DNA of 64,000 bases, taken from positions 3,310,501 through 3,374,500 of the forward strand of contig NC_022524.1 of assembly GCF_000473245.1 (NCBI RefSeq), in the 5' to 3' direction. This DNA is from Bacillus infantis NRRL B-14911. GTDB lineage: Bacteria; Bacillota; Bacilli; Bacillales; Cytobacillaceae. Positions 17,629 to 26,518 of the stretch are shown here, piece after piece; position 1 is the first letter of the stretch; every line of letters starts with the position of its first letter. A program made the position numbers and the translations under genes. The notes below the pieces were generated by a model. That model saw nothing but the letters and a program-made list of their open reading frames with translations. It ran no database searches and was not told where the DNA came from.

Positions 17629-19389
17629 TTAATATTTAAACAATGATATGGTTTCCGCAAGCGACCCGGAAAGGGAGATAAGGCTCTCACCCGCATCATG
17701 GCTTCTTTTAGTCTTGGCTGCCTGCTCATTGGAAGCTGAAATCATTTGTTCTGCACTTGCAAGTGTTTCCTGGCTTACGGAGGCAAATCCTTCTGCTGCA
17801 GCCTCGGCTTCAGGCACTATCCCATTCAGGACGGCCAGTCCCTTCTCGGACTCTTTAATCATCATGCTTACTGATGAAATTTCCCGCATGAGTACATCAA
17901 ATGTGTTCCTGCTTTTCTCCGCTGCCTCCAGATGAATCTCAAAGTTTTCCTGCATCTCCTGGAAGCCATCTGAAGCTTTAGCAGAAATACTCTCCATCTC
18001 TGCTATAGTTCCTGTTATATTTTCAGCAGCTTTTGAAGACTGCTCTGCCAGCTTCCTTACTTCATCAGCCACAACCGCGAAGCCTTTTCCTGATTCCCCT
18101 GCCCTTGCTGCCTCTATGGCCGCATTCAGGGCAAGAAGCTTTGTCTGCCCGGCAATATCCTGAATCAGCGTGACCACTTGTGCGATCTTATCTGAATAAT
18201 CCCTTACCTCCTGTACAGAGGCAGAAACTGCTTTAAACTCCTTCTCATAGTTTCTCACGGTATGAACAAGATCCTTGATGCTTTCTTCACCTTCTGATGC
18301 GGATGTATTCATTGAGCTTGCGCTGGCAGTCATACTTCCCATCATCTGAGAGATGCTTTCGATTGAATTTTTCATTTCCTGAAAAAGCTGAATGCTTTTC
18401 TCTGAACTTCCTGCGGTTTCTTCTGCCCCGGCCCTTACCATGCGGATGGCTTCATTAAGGTGTTCCTGCTCTTCCAGAACCAGGCCGGAAATTTCCTGCA
18501 GATCAGCACCTGTCCATGTCAAATCCCTGGATGTATCCGAAATGCGGATGATCAGCTCCCTCATCTGGCTCATCATGCTATGAAAACTTTTTATCAGAGA
18601 TGTAATCTCCGGGATTGTGGTTCGTGATTCTGCTTTTAAGTCAAGGTTACCCTTCCTGGCCTGCTTCATAATATCTCTTAACGTATTAAGCGGGCCTGTA
18701 ATGCTTCGGACCAGCAGCAAGATGAGGAGGGCAGCAGCCGCTATACTGGCAATCGCTGCAATAAGTATGTATGTAGCCATGTCATAAACATTGTGCAGGT
18801 ATTGCTCTTGCGGGATGGCTATTAAAAATACCCCATTAAGCTCCTGGACATTGTGATAGGAAAGGGTATATTCCTTTCCATTCAAATTTTCATGGGCAAT
18901 CCCGGTTTTTGTTTCCTGGATGCCGGCCAAAAGCTTCTCCGGAAACTTCAATGAAGATTTTTTACTGACATCAAAAGCTTCCGCCTTTCCTCCCGAAATA
19001 AGAAAATATTCACCGTGCAGCCCATCTTTTGCCAGCTCCGCTTCCTGTCCCTTCAGCACCTGGTTTACCTTTTTGCTGAACTCATCTTCTTTTCCCACGT
19101 AAATGAACATCAAGTTCTGTGCAAGCTGGTAAAAGGTTTTTGTTTCTCTTTCCAGCCTTTGCTCCATAAGCTCTACCGCTGTATCTTTTGACTTTTCATA
19201 TGAGATATAGGCAACTGCTGAAATGGCCGCAACAAGCAGCCCCAAAGTCAGGAACAGAAGCCTGAATTGCAGCGGCATCCTTGCCATGAGATTTTTCCCG
19301 GTTATTCTTAACTTCATACTCTGCAATGGCCTGGCAAAACGTTTGCCAGCCTTTTTAAGTTTGATGAAATACTGTGATGTTTTTGCCAA
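17629..19389 (-). CDS. methyl-accepting chemotaxis protein
   Basis: A transmembrane sensor of about 586 residues. Helix 1 (about 42-62) and helix 2 (about 208-232) enclose a roughly 145-residue extracellular sensing region. A HAMP domain follows (about 235-290), then a long coiled-coil signalling domain. Its hairpin tip shows the invariant [20 protein letters not shown] and [17 protein letters not shown]. It signals to CheA/CheW. The ligand is unknown. TTG at 19389 has GAGGGGGAG about eight bases upstream; the in-frame TTG at 19419 has no site. It appears monocistronic. Confidence 0.92.
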   Translation of the reverse strand: MAKTSQYFIKLKKAGKRFARPLQSMKLRITGKNLMARMPLQFRLLFLTLGLLVAAISAVAYISYEKSKDTAVELMEQRLERETKTFYQLAQNLMFIYVGKEDEFSKKVNQVLKGQEAELAKDGLHGEYFLISGGKAEAFDVSKKSSLKFPEKLLAGIQETKTGIAHENLNGKEYTLSYHNVQELNGVFLIAIPQEQYLHNVYDMATYILIAAIASIAAAALLILLLVRSITGPLNTLRDIMKQARKGNLDLKAESRTTIPEITSLIKSFHSMMSQMRELIIRISDTSRDLTWTGADLQEISGLVLEEQEHLNEAIRMVRAGAEETAGSSEKSIQLFQEMKNSIESISQMMGSMTASASSMNTSASEGEESIKDLVHTVRNYEKEFKAVSASVQEVRDYSDKIAQVVTLIQDIAGQTKLLALNAAIEAARAGESGKGFAVVADEVRKLAEQSSKAAENITGTIAEMESISAKASDGFQEMQENFEIHLEAAEKSRNTFDVLMREISSVSMMIKESEKGLAVLNGIVPEAEAAAEGFASVSQETLASAEQMISASNEQAAKTKRSHDAGESLISLSGSLAETISLFKY

Positions 19390-19560
19390 AATACATCTCT
19401 CCCCCTCTAATACCTTCAATTATAGAGAGGGATTGTTAAGCTTTTGTAAAAAAGCAGTAATATTTTCCTAAATCATTTTTCGTATGCATAGCTTGTTCTA
19501 TCCTTGGATGTACAGGCATACATTCAGTATAAAAATACTGCGGATCGGAGGCTGTGCCCA

Positions 19561-19899
19561 ATGAAACGGTTTGCTGCGCTGCTGATTGCTGTTCTTGCCA
19601 TATATATTATATTTTATGATCTGAGCCGCGGGACCCTTCCTGCCCCTGACCAGGCCCCTGCCCTTGAAGCCTCTTCCATTGTGGAGCCGGATGAGGATGC
19701 TTTGGCCTATTTTGAACAAAAAGCAGTTCCCGGGGAGACTGTCCTGACAATCGTCGAGAGGCATCTGGACAGCTCAGTTCCCGTTTCTATCTCCCGGGTA
19801 GCAGCAGATTTTGAAAAGCTTAACAGCGGAGTGAAGGCCGGGAAGATTCAGGCAGGCAAAATTTATAAATTTCCGGATTACGCAAAAACTAGCAATTGA
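19561..19899 (+). CDS. yqfZ: membrane-anchored LysM-like protein YqfZ
   Basis: A 112-residue protein with an N-terminal membrane anchor (about 3-20), a Pro/Ala-rich linker and a C-terminal LysM-like domain (about 52-108: KAVPGETVLTIVERHL and AGKIQAGKIYKFPDY). LysM domains bind peptidoglycan, so it is probably extracytoplasmic. The ATG at 19561 follows GGAGG. It lies directly upstream of ispG as in B. subtilis, where it is called yqfZ. No catalytic domain is present. Confidence 0.75.
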   Translation: MKRFAALLIAVLAIYIIFYDLSRGTLPAPDQAPALEASSIVEPDEDALAYFEQKAVPGETVLTIVERHLDSSVPVSISRVAADFEKLNSGVKAGKIQAGKIYKFPDYAKTSN

Positions 19900-20049
19900 A
19901 AAGATAAATGCCAGAACCATCATTCTTGTCAATTCAGCAGGTTCATTGATACAATAGGATATAGTTTGACAGCGGCAGGACTTTGCAATGCGCTGCTGAA
20001 AATTCATTTTATATTGTTCCAATTCCATATTTAAAGGAGCGAATCACCA

Positions 20050-21165
20050 TTGAGTGAAATTATACATCGTACCAAAACCCGCCCGGTCAAAGTAGGCAAC
20101 CTGACCATCGGCGGCAATAATGAACTTGTAATCCAAAGCATGACGACCACTAAGACGCATGATGTGGAAGCTACTGTTGCTGAAATTAAACGGCTTGAAG
20201 AAGCAGGATGCCAAGTGGTCCGGGTGGCGTGCCCTGACGAAAGAGCGGCAAATGCGATCGCTGAAATAAAGAAAAGGATCAATATCCCTCTTGTAGTGGA
20301 TATCCATTTTGATTATAAACTGGCTCTTAAGGCTATCGAGGGCGGAGCTGACAAAATCAGGATTAATCCTGGTAATATCGGCCGCCGTGAAAAAGTGGAA
20401 GCAGTTGTTAAAGCTGCAAAGGAAAAAGGGATCCCGATCCGGATCGGTGTTAATGCCGGTTCACTGGAAAAGCGGATCATCGAGAAATACGGCTATCCGA
20501 CTGCCGACGGTATGGTGGAAAGCGCCCTGCATCATATTAAAATCCTTGAAGACCTTGATTTCCATGACATCATAGTTTCCATGAAGGCTTCTGACGTCAA
20601 CCTGGCCATCGAGGCTTATGAAAAAGCAGCCATGGCGTTTGATTACCCGCTTCACCTTGGAATTACAGAATCAGGGACCTTGTTTGCCGGCACGGTGAAA
20701 AGCGCCGCGGGCCTTGGTGCCATATTAAGCAAAGGCATCGGAAATACTTTAAGGATTTCCTTGAGTGCCGACCCTGTCGAGGAAGTAAAAGTCGCCAGGG
20801 AACTTTTGAAGTCATTCGGACTTTCATCCAATGCTGCTACACTCATTTCCTGCCCGACCTGCGGCCGGATCGAGATCGATTTGATCAGCATTGCCAATGA
20901 AGTGGAAGAATATATCCAGAAGATCAAAGCACCTATAAAAGTAGCTGTGCTAGGCTGTGCTGTAAACGGCCCTGGAGAAGCCCGTGAAGCAGATATCGGC
21001 ATCGCCGGCGCCCGCGGGGAAGGCCTATTGTTCCGTAAAGGAAAAATAGTCCGCAAAGTCCCTGAAGATACAATGGTCGAAGAATTAAAAATCGAGATCG
21101 ATAAAATCGCTGAAGAATACTATGCTAAACAAGAAGCTGAAAAGCAGCTTCAAATGAATGATTAA
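20050..21165 (+). CDS. ispG: 4-hydroxy-3-methylbut-2-en-1-yl diphosphate synthase IspG
   Basis: A 371-residue iron-sulfur enzyme of the MEP pathway that reduces MEcPP to HMBPP. A TIM-barrel domain (about 1-255) starts [14 protein letters not shown]. The C-terminal 4Fe-4S domain shows its cysteines in [11 protein letters not shown] (about 275-280) and [11 protein letters not shown] (about 310). The start is TTG at 20050 with AAAGGAG ten bases upstream; no in-frame ATG fits. It ends at a strong terminator. IspH, the next pathway enzyme, is encoded 8 kb away in this window. Confidence 0.97.
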   Translation: MSEIIHRTKTRPVKVGNLTIGGNNELVIQSMTTTKTHDVEATVAEIKRLEEAGCQVVRVACPDERAANAIAEIKKRINIPLVVDIHFDYKLALKAIEGGADKIRINPGNIGRREKVEAVVKAAKEKGIPIRIGVNAGSLEKRIIEKYGYPTADGMVESALHHIKILEDLDFHDIIVSMKASDVNLAIEAYEKAAMAFDYPLHLGITESGTLFAGTVKSAAGLGAILSKGIGNTLRISLSADPVEEVKVARELLKSFGLSSNAATLISCPTCGRIEIDLISIANEVEEYIQKIKAPIKVAVLGCAVNGPGEAREADIGIAGARGEGLLFRKGKIVRKVPEDTMVEELKIEIDKIAEEYYAKQEAEKQLQMND

Positions 21166-21196
21166 GCGGCTTGCCGCCCCTTCAGCTGAAGCAAAT

Positions 21197-21228
21197 AAAA
21201 GACCGGCTCAATTGTGAGCCGGTCTTTT
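21197..21228. terminator. bidirectional terminator between ispG and yqfX
   Basis: AAAAGACCGGCTCA (21197-21210) pairs perfectly with 21215-21228 around ATTG, followed by a T run. Confidence 0.93.
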
Positions 21229-21241
21229 TTCCCTTCTCCGC

Positions 21242-21628
21242 CTAAAAGAACGGAAGGATAAAGATTCCGATGATAATGGAGACGGCACCGATGCCGATTG
21301 CCCAGGCCCCGGTTGTGCGCGCCCCTCTTCTGCGCGCTATGAAGCCGAGAATGATGCCGGCAGCGCCAAACAGAATTGGCAGGACAAACAGTGAAAGAAT
21401 CGAAAGCGCTAAAGCTCCATACCCCATCATACCGCCAGAAAGGTCCATCCCGGCATTTTCTTCCCCGCGGTAGTCCTCCCCGCTGCTGTTTCTTCCCAGC
21501 GAAACAGGTGCTGCGATTTCGGCGGCTGTTTCTTCTGTATAATTCCTTGATCCATATTCATTATTTTCGCCAAGCTCTTCGCTGTGACGAAGGTCTTGTT
21601 CTTGCTGTGAGCGTTCTTGATCTGCCAA
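21242..21628 (-). CDS. yqfX: membrane protein YqfX
   Basis: A protein of about 128 residues. A polar, Glu/Gln-rich cytoplasmic N-terminal half (about 1-65) precedes two membrane helices (about 68-92 and 103-126) separated by the basic loop RRRGARTTG. This Gly-rich two-helix unit resembles small DUF4190/YqfX-type proteins of unknown function. The start is TTG at 21628, six bases after a GCGGAGGG site; the in-frame ATG at 21673 lacks one. The position next to ispG matches B. subtilis yqfX. Confidence 0.75.
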   Translation of the reverse strand: MADQERSQQEQDLRHSEELGENNEYGSRNYTEETAAEIAAPVSLGRNSSGEDYRGEENAGMDLSGGMMGYGALALSILSLFVLPILFGAAGIILGFIARRRGARTTGAWAIGIGAVSIIIGIFILPFF

Positions 21629-21839
21629 TATAATCCCTCCGCTTTCAGAAGCCTGATTTGTTAGTAATGGCAAATTAGCTGCCCCCTTCTATAGGGGCAT
21701 TATTTATTATCTGCTCTTTCCCCCTGTTTTACGATGCTAATGTATGGATAAAAAAACAGGCATTTCTCCTGCAATCCTTTTTGGCGGGCACTAGTTCTGT
21801 TAAGATGGTATGAGACATCCATATAAGGAGAAAAAACAT

Positions 21840-22409
21840 ATGAAAAGATTTGGCATTGATATCGATGGGACAGTGACCTGCCCTTCCTCGATCATCCCCT
21901 ATTTGAATGAAGCGTTTCAATTAAACCTGACCCTGGAGGATGTAAAAGAGTATGACTTAAATCCCCTGGTTGACATAAGCGAAGAAGAATTTGCAAAATG
22001 GTTCCTTGATAATGAACCAAAGATTTATGCCAACTCCCCGCTGGCTTCAGGAGCAAAACAGGTCCTGAAAGAATGGGAATCAAAGCATGAGCTGTACTTT
22101 ATCAGTGCACGCGGCTCTACCCTGCAGGAATTGACCGAAGAATGGTTTCTTGAAAACGAGCTTCATTTCCATCATGTAGAATTGATCGGCTCTCATGATA
22201 AAATCAGTACTGCAAAAAAGCACAAAGTGGATATATTCTTTGAAGACAAGCATGATAATGCAGTTGCGATCCATGAAGAATGCGGCATACCCGTCATCCT
22301 TTTTGATACACCTTATAATCGCGACCCGATCCCTGAAGGGGTTATAAGGGTGAAAGGCTGGTTTGAGGCGAAGGCAGCAGTTGAAAAGTGGCTGAAAGCT
22401 GAAAAATAA
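21840..22409 (+). CDS. yqfW: HAD-family putative 5'-nucleotidase YqfW
   Basis: A 189-residue cytoplasmic HAD hydrolase of the deoxyribonucleotidase (NT5C) type. Motif I is FGIDIDGTVTC (about 3-13) with two catalytic Asp residues, motif II lies in YFISARGS (about 83), and the motif III/IV region is VDIFFEDKHDNAVAI (about 133). The expected reaction is dephosphorylation of a nucleotide or similar monophosphate; the substrate is not proven. The ATG at 21840 follows AAGGAG; the upstream ATG at 21810 precedes that site. Confidence 0.85.
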   Translation: MKRFGIDIDGTVTCPSSIIPYLNEAFQLNLTLEDVKEYDLNPLVDISEEEFAKWFLDNEPKIYANSPLASGAKQVLKEWESKHELYFISARGSTLQELTEEWFLENELHFHHVELIGSHDKISTAKKHKVDIFFEDKHDNAVAIHEECGIPVILFDTPYNRDPIPEGVIRVKGWFEAKAAVEKWLKAEK

Positions 22410-22415
22410 AAAACG

Positions 22416-22442
22416 AAAAAACCGGCCCCCAGGCCGGTTTTT
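22416..22442. terminator. bidirectional terminator between yqfW and zur
   Basis: AAAAACCGGCC (22416-22426) pairs with 22432-22442, with T or A tracts on both sides. Confidence 0.92.
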
Positions 22443-22448
22443 CATTTA

Positions 22449-22862
22449 TTAATGAACACAATCCGGGCAGCGGCCATAAATCTCGAATTTATGGCCGGAA
22501 ACATCGTATCCCTTCAGGTTCTCCTGAAGCCCATTCATTGGGCAAGTATCAATCTCCTTTGTTTTGCCGCAATCAAGGCAGATAAAGTGATGGTGATGGT
22601 GATGGTGCGAGCATGTAAAACGGAAATGTTTCTCTCCGGACAGCTCGGTCATTTCAAAAATCCCCAAATCCACAAACAAAGAAAGGTTCCGGTATATAGT
22701 GTCAAAGCTTAACCCGGGATAATCGTCCTTCAATTTATCAAGTACATCTTTGGCAGTCAGGTATTTATTGCTGTCAGAAAAGAACTGCAGCATTTCCTCA
22801 CGCTTCCCTGTATGTTTATATCCTTTTTCTTTTAAAAGAATCAAGGCTTCTTCCACATTCAT
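22449..22862 (-). CDS. zur: zinc uptake repressor Zur (Fur family)
   Basis: A 137-residue Fur-family repressor. The winged-helix domain (about 1-80) includes [15 protein letters not shown] and [13 protein letters not shown]. The C-terminal domain has a run of seven His ([16 protein letters not shown], about 87-101) followed by a second C-x2-C near the end (CPDC), which together form structural and regulatory zinc sites. With zinc bound it represses zinc-uptake genes. The ATG at 22862 has AGAGGTG six bases upstream. It lies 56 bases after znuB on the same strand, so it may be co-transcribed with the transporter it controls. Confidence 0.95.
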   Translation of the reverse strand: MNVEEALILLKEKGYKHTGKREEMLQFFSDSNKYLTAKDVLDKLKDDYPGLSFDTIYRNLSLFVDLGIFEMTELSGEKHFRFTCSHHHHHHHFICLDCGKTKEIDTCPMNGLQENLKGYDVSGHKFEIYGRCPDCVH

Positions 22863-22918
22863 TGCAATCACCTCTTTAAATCGCGCTGCCTTCTCCCGGC
22901 AGCTGTTCTTGGCCCTTC

Positions 22919-23782
22919 CTATGCCCCGGCTTTTTCAGAACCGGCTGCAAGTTTCAGGAGCAGGGATTTTATTAAAATGGTCAACACAAGAATTAGGACG
23001 GCAATCATTACAATCGTCCCTCCTGGAGCGAGATCCAGGTAATATGAAACCGACAGTCCCCCAAGGACAGAGATTTCACCAAAAATCACCGAGAAAAGAA
23101 TGGTTTGCTTAAATCCTTTCGCAATACGGATGCTGGCAGCTACCGGGAGTGTCATCAGGGACGAAACAAGCAAAATCCCGACAATTCTCATGGAGGCCGC
23201 AATGACCAGGGCAACCATTACGATAAAAATGAAATGGACACTTTTTGCGGCAATCCCGGATGCCTTTGCATGCTCTTCATCAAAGGAAAGCAAAAATAGC
23301 TCTTTATATAATAATACTATAAGAATTGCCACAACGGCGCTAATGATTAAAATTAACCACAGGTCTGTCCTGCTGACGGCACTTACACTTCCAAACAGGT
23401 AGCTGAACAAGTCTGTATTGAAGCCGTCCGCCAGAGAAATGAAGATCACTCCGATCCCGATGCCTCCTGAAAGAATGATCGGTATCGCAAGCTCCTGATA
23501 ATGCTTATAAACAGCTCTCAGCTTTTCAATAAAAAGTGAGCCTGCAACTGAAAATGTCATTCCCATATACATCGGGTTCAGGCCGCCGGATAGCATAAGT
23601 TTCTTTTCCAGGAGGAGGCTGGCAGCAATCCCTGCAAGTGTAACATGGCTCAGGGCATCGGCTATCAGCGACAGCCTGCGGACAACAATGAATACACCCA
23701 GAATCGGGGCAATGATGCCGATAATAATGCCGGTCAAAAAAGCATTCTGCAAAAATTCATATTGAAGGATTGCGGAAATCAT
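22919..23782 (-). CDS. znuB: zinc ABC transporter permease ZnuB
   Basis: A 287-residue ABC-3 family metal permease with about eight membrane helices and the conserved [19 protein letters not shown] segment (about 35-53). It forms the zinc channel with ZnuC. It overlaps znuC by four bases (ATGA), and its own start is preceded by GGAGGG. Zinc specificity is inferred from the neighbouring zur and the Zur-like operator; manganese transport is the alternative for this family. Confidence 0.92.
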   Translation of the reverse strand: MISAILQYEFLQNAFLTGIIIGIIAPILGVFIVVRRLSLIADALSHVTLAGIAASLLLEKKLMLSGGLNPMYMGMTFSVAGSLFIEKLRAVYKHYQELAIPIILSGGIGIGVIFISLADGFNTDLFSYLFGSVSAVSRTDLWLILIISAVVAILIVLLYKELFLLSFDEEHAKASGIAAKSVHFIFIVMVALVIAASMRIVGILLVSSLMTLPVAASIRIAKGFKQTILFSVIFGEISVLGGLSVSYYLDLAPGGTIVMIAVLILVLTILIKSLLLKLAAGSEKAGA

Positions 23783-24570
23783 AATGTCCCTCCTTCATGG
23801 TGGTGATGGTGATCGTCATGATGAAGGACGTGAAGCCCGTGACCGTAAAACTCAGAAACCTCATTCCGATCGAATTCTTCAAATTCTTCTGTCCTTCCAT
23901 GAAAATGAAGATGCTTATTCAGGCAGGCTACATGCGAAACCTTATCGGTTATCGTACCAATGTCATGCGTGACAAGAACAAGCGTAATGCCCAGTTTTTT
24001 ATTTAAATCCTCAAGCATCTGATAAAATGACTGCACATTCTGTGCATCAACCCCGACAGTCGGTTCATCAAGAATCATCAGTTTTGGGCTGCTGACAAGC
24101 GCTCTCGCAATGAAGACCCGCTGCTGCTGCCCTCCGGATAGCTCCCCTATATTGCGTCCGGAAAAAGCAGTTAAACCGACTGATTCGATCGCTTCCGCAA
24201 CTTTTTCCCGCTCCTGCCTGCCGGCAAAACGGAACAGGCCAAGCTTTTTCGTAAGGCCGCTTGAAACCACCTCAAAAACAGTCGCAGGAAATCCGGTATT
24301 GAAGGAGTTCGCCTTTTGGGAAACAAAGCCGATTTTTGATTGGTCCCTGAATTTTCCGATTGGCTGTCCAAACAGAAAAATGTCACCTTTCTGGGGCTTA
24401 AGAAGCCCCAGGACCATTTTTAGGAGAGTGGATTTTCCTGAACCATTCGGTCCTACTATCCCAAGGAATGCCCCTTCAGGTACAGTTAAATTTATATTTT
24501 CCAGCACATTTTCTTTTTCATATCTATAAGTGAGATTTGATATCTCAATTATGGGAGTTTGGTCTTTCAT
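23779..24570 (-). CDS. znuC: zinc ABC transporter ATP-binding protein ZnuC
   Basis: A 263-residue ATPase with Walker A GPNGSGKSTLLKM (about 38), signature [14 protein letters not shown], Walker B LMILDEPTVGVD and an H-loop VTHDIG. The C-terminus is His-rich (LHVLHHDDHHHHHEGG), as common in zinc transporters. The ATG at 24570 has AAAGGTG six bases upstream; the in-frame GTG at 24579 is part of that site. It is first in znuC-znuB-zur. No gene for the binding lipoprotein ZnuA lies in this window. Confidence 0.93.
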   Translation of the reverse strand: MKDQTPIIEISNLTYRYEKENVLENINLTVPEGAFLGIVGPNGSGKSTLLKMVLGLLKPQKGDIFLFGQPIGKFRDQSKIGFVSQKANSFNTGFPATVFEVVSSGLTKKLGLFRFAGRQEREKVAEAIESVGLTAFSGRNIGELSGGQQQRVFIARALVSSPKLMILDEPTVGVDAQNVQSFYQMLEDLNKKLGITLVLVTHDIGTITDKVSHVACLNKHLHFHGRTEEFEEFDRNEVSEFYGHGLHVLHHDDHHHHHEGGTL

Positions 24571-24586
24571 TTTTATCACCTTTTTA

Positions 24587-24607
24587 ATATAAGAATGATT
24601 CCGATTT
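24587..24607 (-). promoter_or_regulatory. candidate Zur operator upstream of znuC
   Basis: The minus-strand sequence AAATCGGAATCATTCTTATA matches the Bacillus Zur box AAATCGTAATNATTACGATTT well in its left half (one mismatch) and partly in its right half. It lies 16 bases before the znuC start. Confidence 0.6.
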
Positions 24608-24740
24608 AACTTAAGTAGTATAACGGAACTTTTCCCTAAAGTAAAGAGAAGCGGGCTGAATGGTTTAATTTTATTCTGGAGGCAATTTTCAGTAACATTT
24701 CCGGGCTATTGTACATATGGTACAGAGGAGGTGGGAGAAA

Positions 24741-24995
24741 ATGAAAATATTCGAAAACATCATCAATCATAAAGTCAGCACGATAACGACTGAAGAGCTT
24801 TTAAAATACGCTAAGCAATTCCAAATATCCATAAATCAGACACAGGCAAAGCAGATTGCCAATTACTTAAGAGGTAAACAGGTAAACATCTTCCAGGATT
24901 CAGAACGCTCCAAAATCATTAAGGAAATTGCCAAAATTGCCGGACCCGACACAGCAAGGGAAGTAAACAAGCTGTTTATGCAATTTACGAAATAG
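24741..24995 (+). CDS. yqfT: DUF2624 protein YqfT
   Basis: An 84-residue small helical protein of the DUF2624 family (MKIFENIINHKVSTITTEELLKYAKQ). It has no membrane segment or cysteine. The ATG at 24741 is preceded by a perfect AGGAGGTGGGAG site. Function is unknown; its genomic position beside nfo matches B. subtilis yqfT. Its stop codon is followed immediately by the first copy of the palindromic repeat family. Confidence 0.8.
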   Translation: MKIFENIINHKVSTITTEELLKYAKQFQISINQTQAKQIANYLRGKQVNIFQDSERSKIIKEIAKIAGPDTAREVNKLFMQFTK

Positions 24996-25119
24996 AAATG
25001 CGGAAAAGCCTTGCTCAGCCCCAACAAGCATAAGACGCTTGGGAATAGAAGGCGTTCTTTGCCTTCAATTCCCAAGTGGCTTATGACTCGAGGGGCTAGG
25101 CTTTGGAGCTGGACAAATT
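24996..25119 (+). repeat. palindromic element family A, copy 1
   Basis: About 124 bases. The outer stem AAAGCC pairs with GGCTTT, the second stem AGCCCC with GGGGCT, the middle stem ATAAG with CTTAT, and the apical stem CTTGGGAAT with ATTCCCAAG. Fixed blocks are GCGGA at the start, GTTCTTT in the loop, GACTCGAG and GGAGCTGGACAA at the end. Confidence 0.85.
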
Positions 25120-25244
25120 AAAATGCGGAGGCGGCTTGCCCAGAGACGACAAGCATAAGACGCCAGAGAATAAAAGGCGTTCTTTGCCTTTAATTCTCTG
25201 GTGGCTTATGACTCGAGTCTCTAGCCGCTGGAGCTGGACAAATT
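25120..25244 (+). repeat. palindromic element family A, copy 2
   Basis: Tandem to copy 1. The same fixed blocks flank stems of different sequence that still pair: GCGGCT/AGCCGC, AGAGAC/GTCTCT and CCAGAGAAT/ATTCTCTGG. The differences from copy 1 are compensatory. Confidence 0.85.
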
Positions 25245-25280
25245 GAAATGCGGAAAAGCCTTGCTCATCAGAGGAACGTA
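25245..25280 (+). repeat. palindromic element family A, truncated copy 3
   Basis: Starts like copy 1 (AAATGCGGAAAAGCCTTGCTCA) but then switches to AGAGGAACGTA. The same switch occurs at 43204 and 62494. Confidence 0.65.
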
Positions 25281-25346
25281 TACTCAAAACTTCAGTTTAG
25301 TCTGCAGCCTATACCCAATATAAAGAACCATAGATGTTAGTATGGG

Positions 25347-25479
25347 CTGTTGATTTCCGTTGCAGGCACTTCGCTTTCCGCGGGGCGAAGTTGAGCCTCC
25401 TCACGCTCCGCGCTGCGGGGTCTCAACTTTTTCGCTGCAATCCCGCTGGAGTCTACGTGCCTTCCACTGCAATCAACAG
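25347..25479. repeat. MITE-like palindromic repeat, family B, full copy
   Basis: About 133 bases bounded by inverted CTGTTGATT (25347-25355) and AATCAACAG (25471-25479), with further inverted matches GCAGGCAC/GTGCCT inside and an internal palindrome GTTGAG...CTCAAC. It carries CACTTCGCTTTCCGCGGGG. No coding capacity. Together with family A copies it fills the 598-base gap between yqfT and nfo. Confidence 0.75.
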
Positions 25480-25558
25480 GGTTAATGTAATTCTTTTCTG
25501 CTTAACACCTAATCGGCAGGGAATGATTACCTCTTTAGCCTGAAGCCTCTCTCATAAA

Positions 25559-25590
25559 AAATACAGCTGCAGCACCCTGCAGCTGTATTT
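25559..25590 (-). terminator. terminator downstream of nfo
   Basis: AAATACAGCTGCAG (25559-25572) pairs perfectly with 25577-25590 around CACC. In the minus direction a T-rich tract follows. Confidence 0.92.
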
Positions 25591-25593
25591 CAT

Positions 25594-26490
25594 TTATTTG
25601 CCTTCCATGATGTCCGAAAGAAGGTTTTCATTGAATTCCTTATTCCTGAGCATCTCAATTTCGTATTTGTATGGAGGCATTTTGCTGTTCTTATCTTCCC
25701 CGACAAATGGCGTCTCAAGGATTTTCGGGACTTCTGAAAGCTGCGGATGATGGACGATATAACTTAAAGCGTCAAAGCCGATATGTCCGTACCCGATGTT
25801 TTCATGGCGGTCCTTTTTCATTCCCCGCTCATTTTTGCTGTCATTGATATGAAGCACCTTCAGGCGGTCGAGCCCGACAATTTTGTCGAACTCATTCAAG
25901 ACGCCATCAAAGTCTTCTACGATATTATAGCCGGCATCATGCGTATGGCATGTATCAAAGCAGACGGATAGATGATCATTATACTTGACCCCATCGATGA
26001 TCATGGCCAGCTCTTCGAAGTTTCTCCCGCATTCAGAGCCTTTGCCTGCCATTGTCTCCAGAGCAATCTGGACATTTTCCTCGCCATTCAGGACTTCATT
26101 CAGCCCTTCAATGATTTTTTTGATGCCCTCTTCTGTTCCTGCACCAACATGCGCACCGGGATGAAGGACGATCTGTCGGGCGCCGATTGCTTCAGTCCGG
26201 TCTATTTCCGAACGCAGAAAGTTGACTCCCAGCTCAAAGGTCGAAGGATTTGTGGTATTTCCTATATTGATGATATATGGGGCATGGACAATGATATTGT
26301 CAATTCCATTGGCCTCCATATGGCGCCTGCCTTCCTCAATATTCAAATCCTCAATCTTTTTCCGGCGTGTATTTTGAGGGGCTCCTGTGTAAATCATGAA
26401 AGTGCTGGAGCCGTAAGATACAGCTTCCTCACTTGCGGCAAGGAGCATTTTTTTCCCGCTCATCGACACATGCGAACCAATTTTAAGCAT
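25594..26490 (-). CDS. nfo: endonuclease IV (AP endonuclease)
   Basis: A 298-residue TIM-barrel DNA repair enzyme that cleaves DNA 5' to abasic sites using three zinc ions. Zinc-ligand motifs are visible: [10 protein letters not shown] (about 69), [10 protein letters not shown] (about 109), [12 protein letters not shown] (about 145), [13 protein letters not shown] (about 179) and [11 protein letters not shown], with [11 protein letters not shown] near 230. The length matches B. subtilis Nfo (YqfS). It is followed downstream by its own terminator and preceded by cshB with a 28-base gap. Confidence 0.96.
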   Translation of the reverse strand: MLKIGSHVSMSGKKMLLAASEEAVSYGSSTFMIYTGAPQNTRRKKIEDLNIEEGRRHMEANGIDNIIVHAPYIINIGNTTNPSTFELGVNFLRSEIDRTEAIGARQIVLHPGAHVGAGTEEGIKKIIEGLNEVLNGEENVQIALETMAGKGSECGRNFEELAMIIDGVKYNDHLSVCFDTCHTHDAGYNIVEDFDGVLNEFDKIVGLDRLKVLHINDSKNERGMKKDRHENIGYGHIGFDALSYIVHHPQLSEVPKILETPFVGEDKNSKMPPYKYEIEMLRNKEFNENLLSDIMEGK

Positions 26491-26518
26491 TTCATTCTCT
26501 CCCTCCGGCAGCCTGCCT

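Noticed and set aside
24996-25244. CRISPR-like tandem repeats
   Set aside because: Units are about 124 bases, internally palindromic with variable stems, and lack short identical repeats with unique spacers or any cas gene.
25334-25543. 69-codon plus-strand ORF in the family B repeat
   Set aside because: It is read through a palindromic repeat, has no ribosome site, and shows biased composition typical of such repeats.
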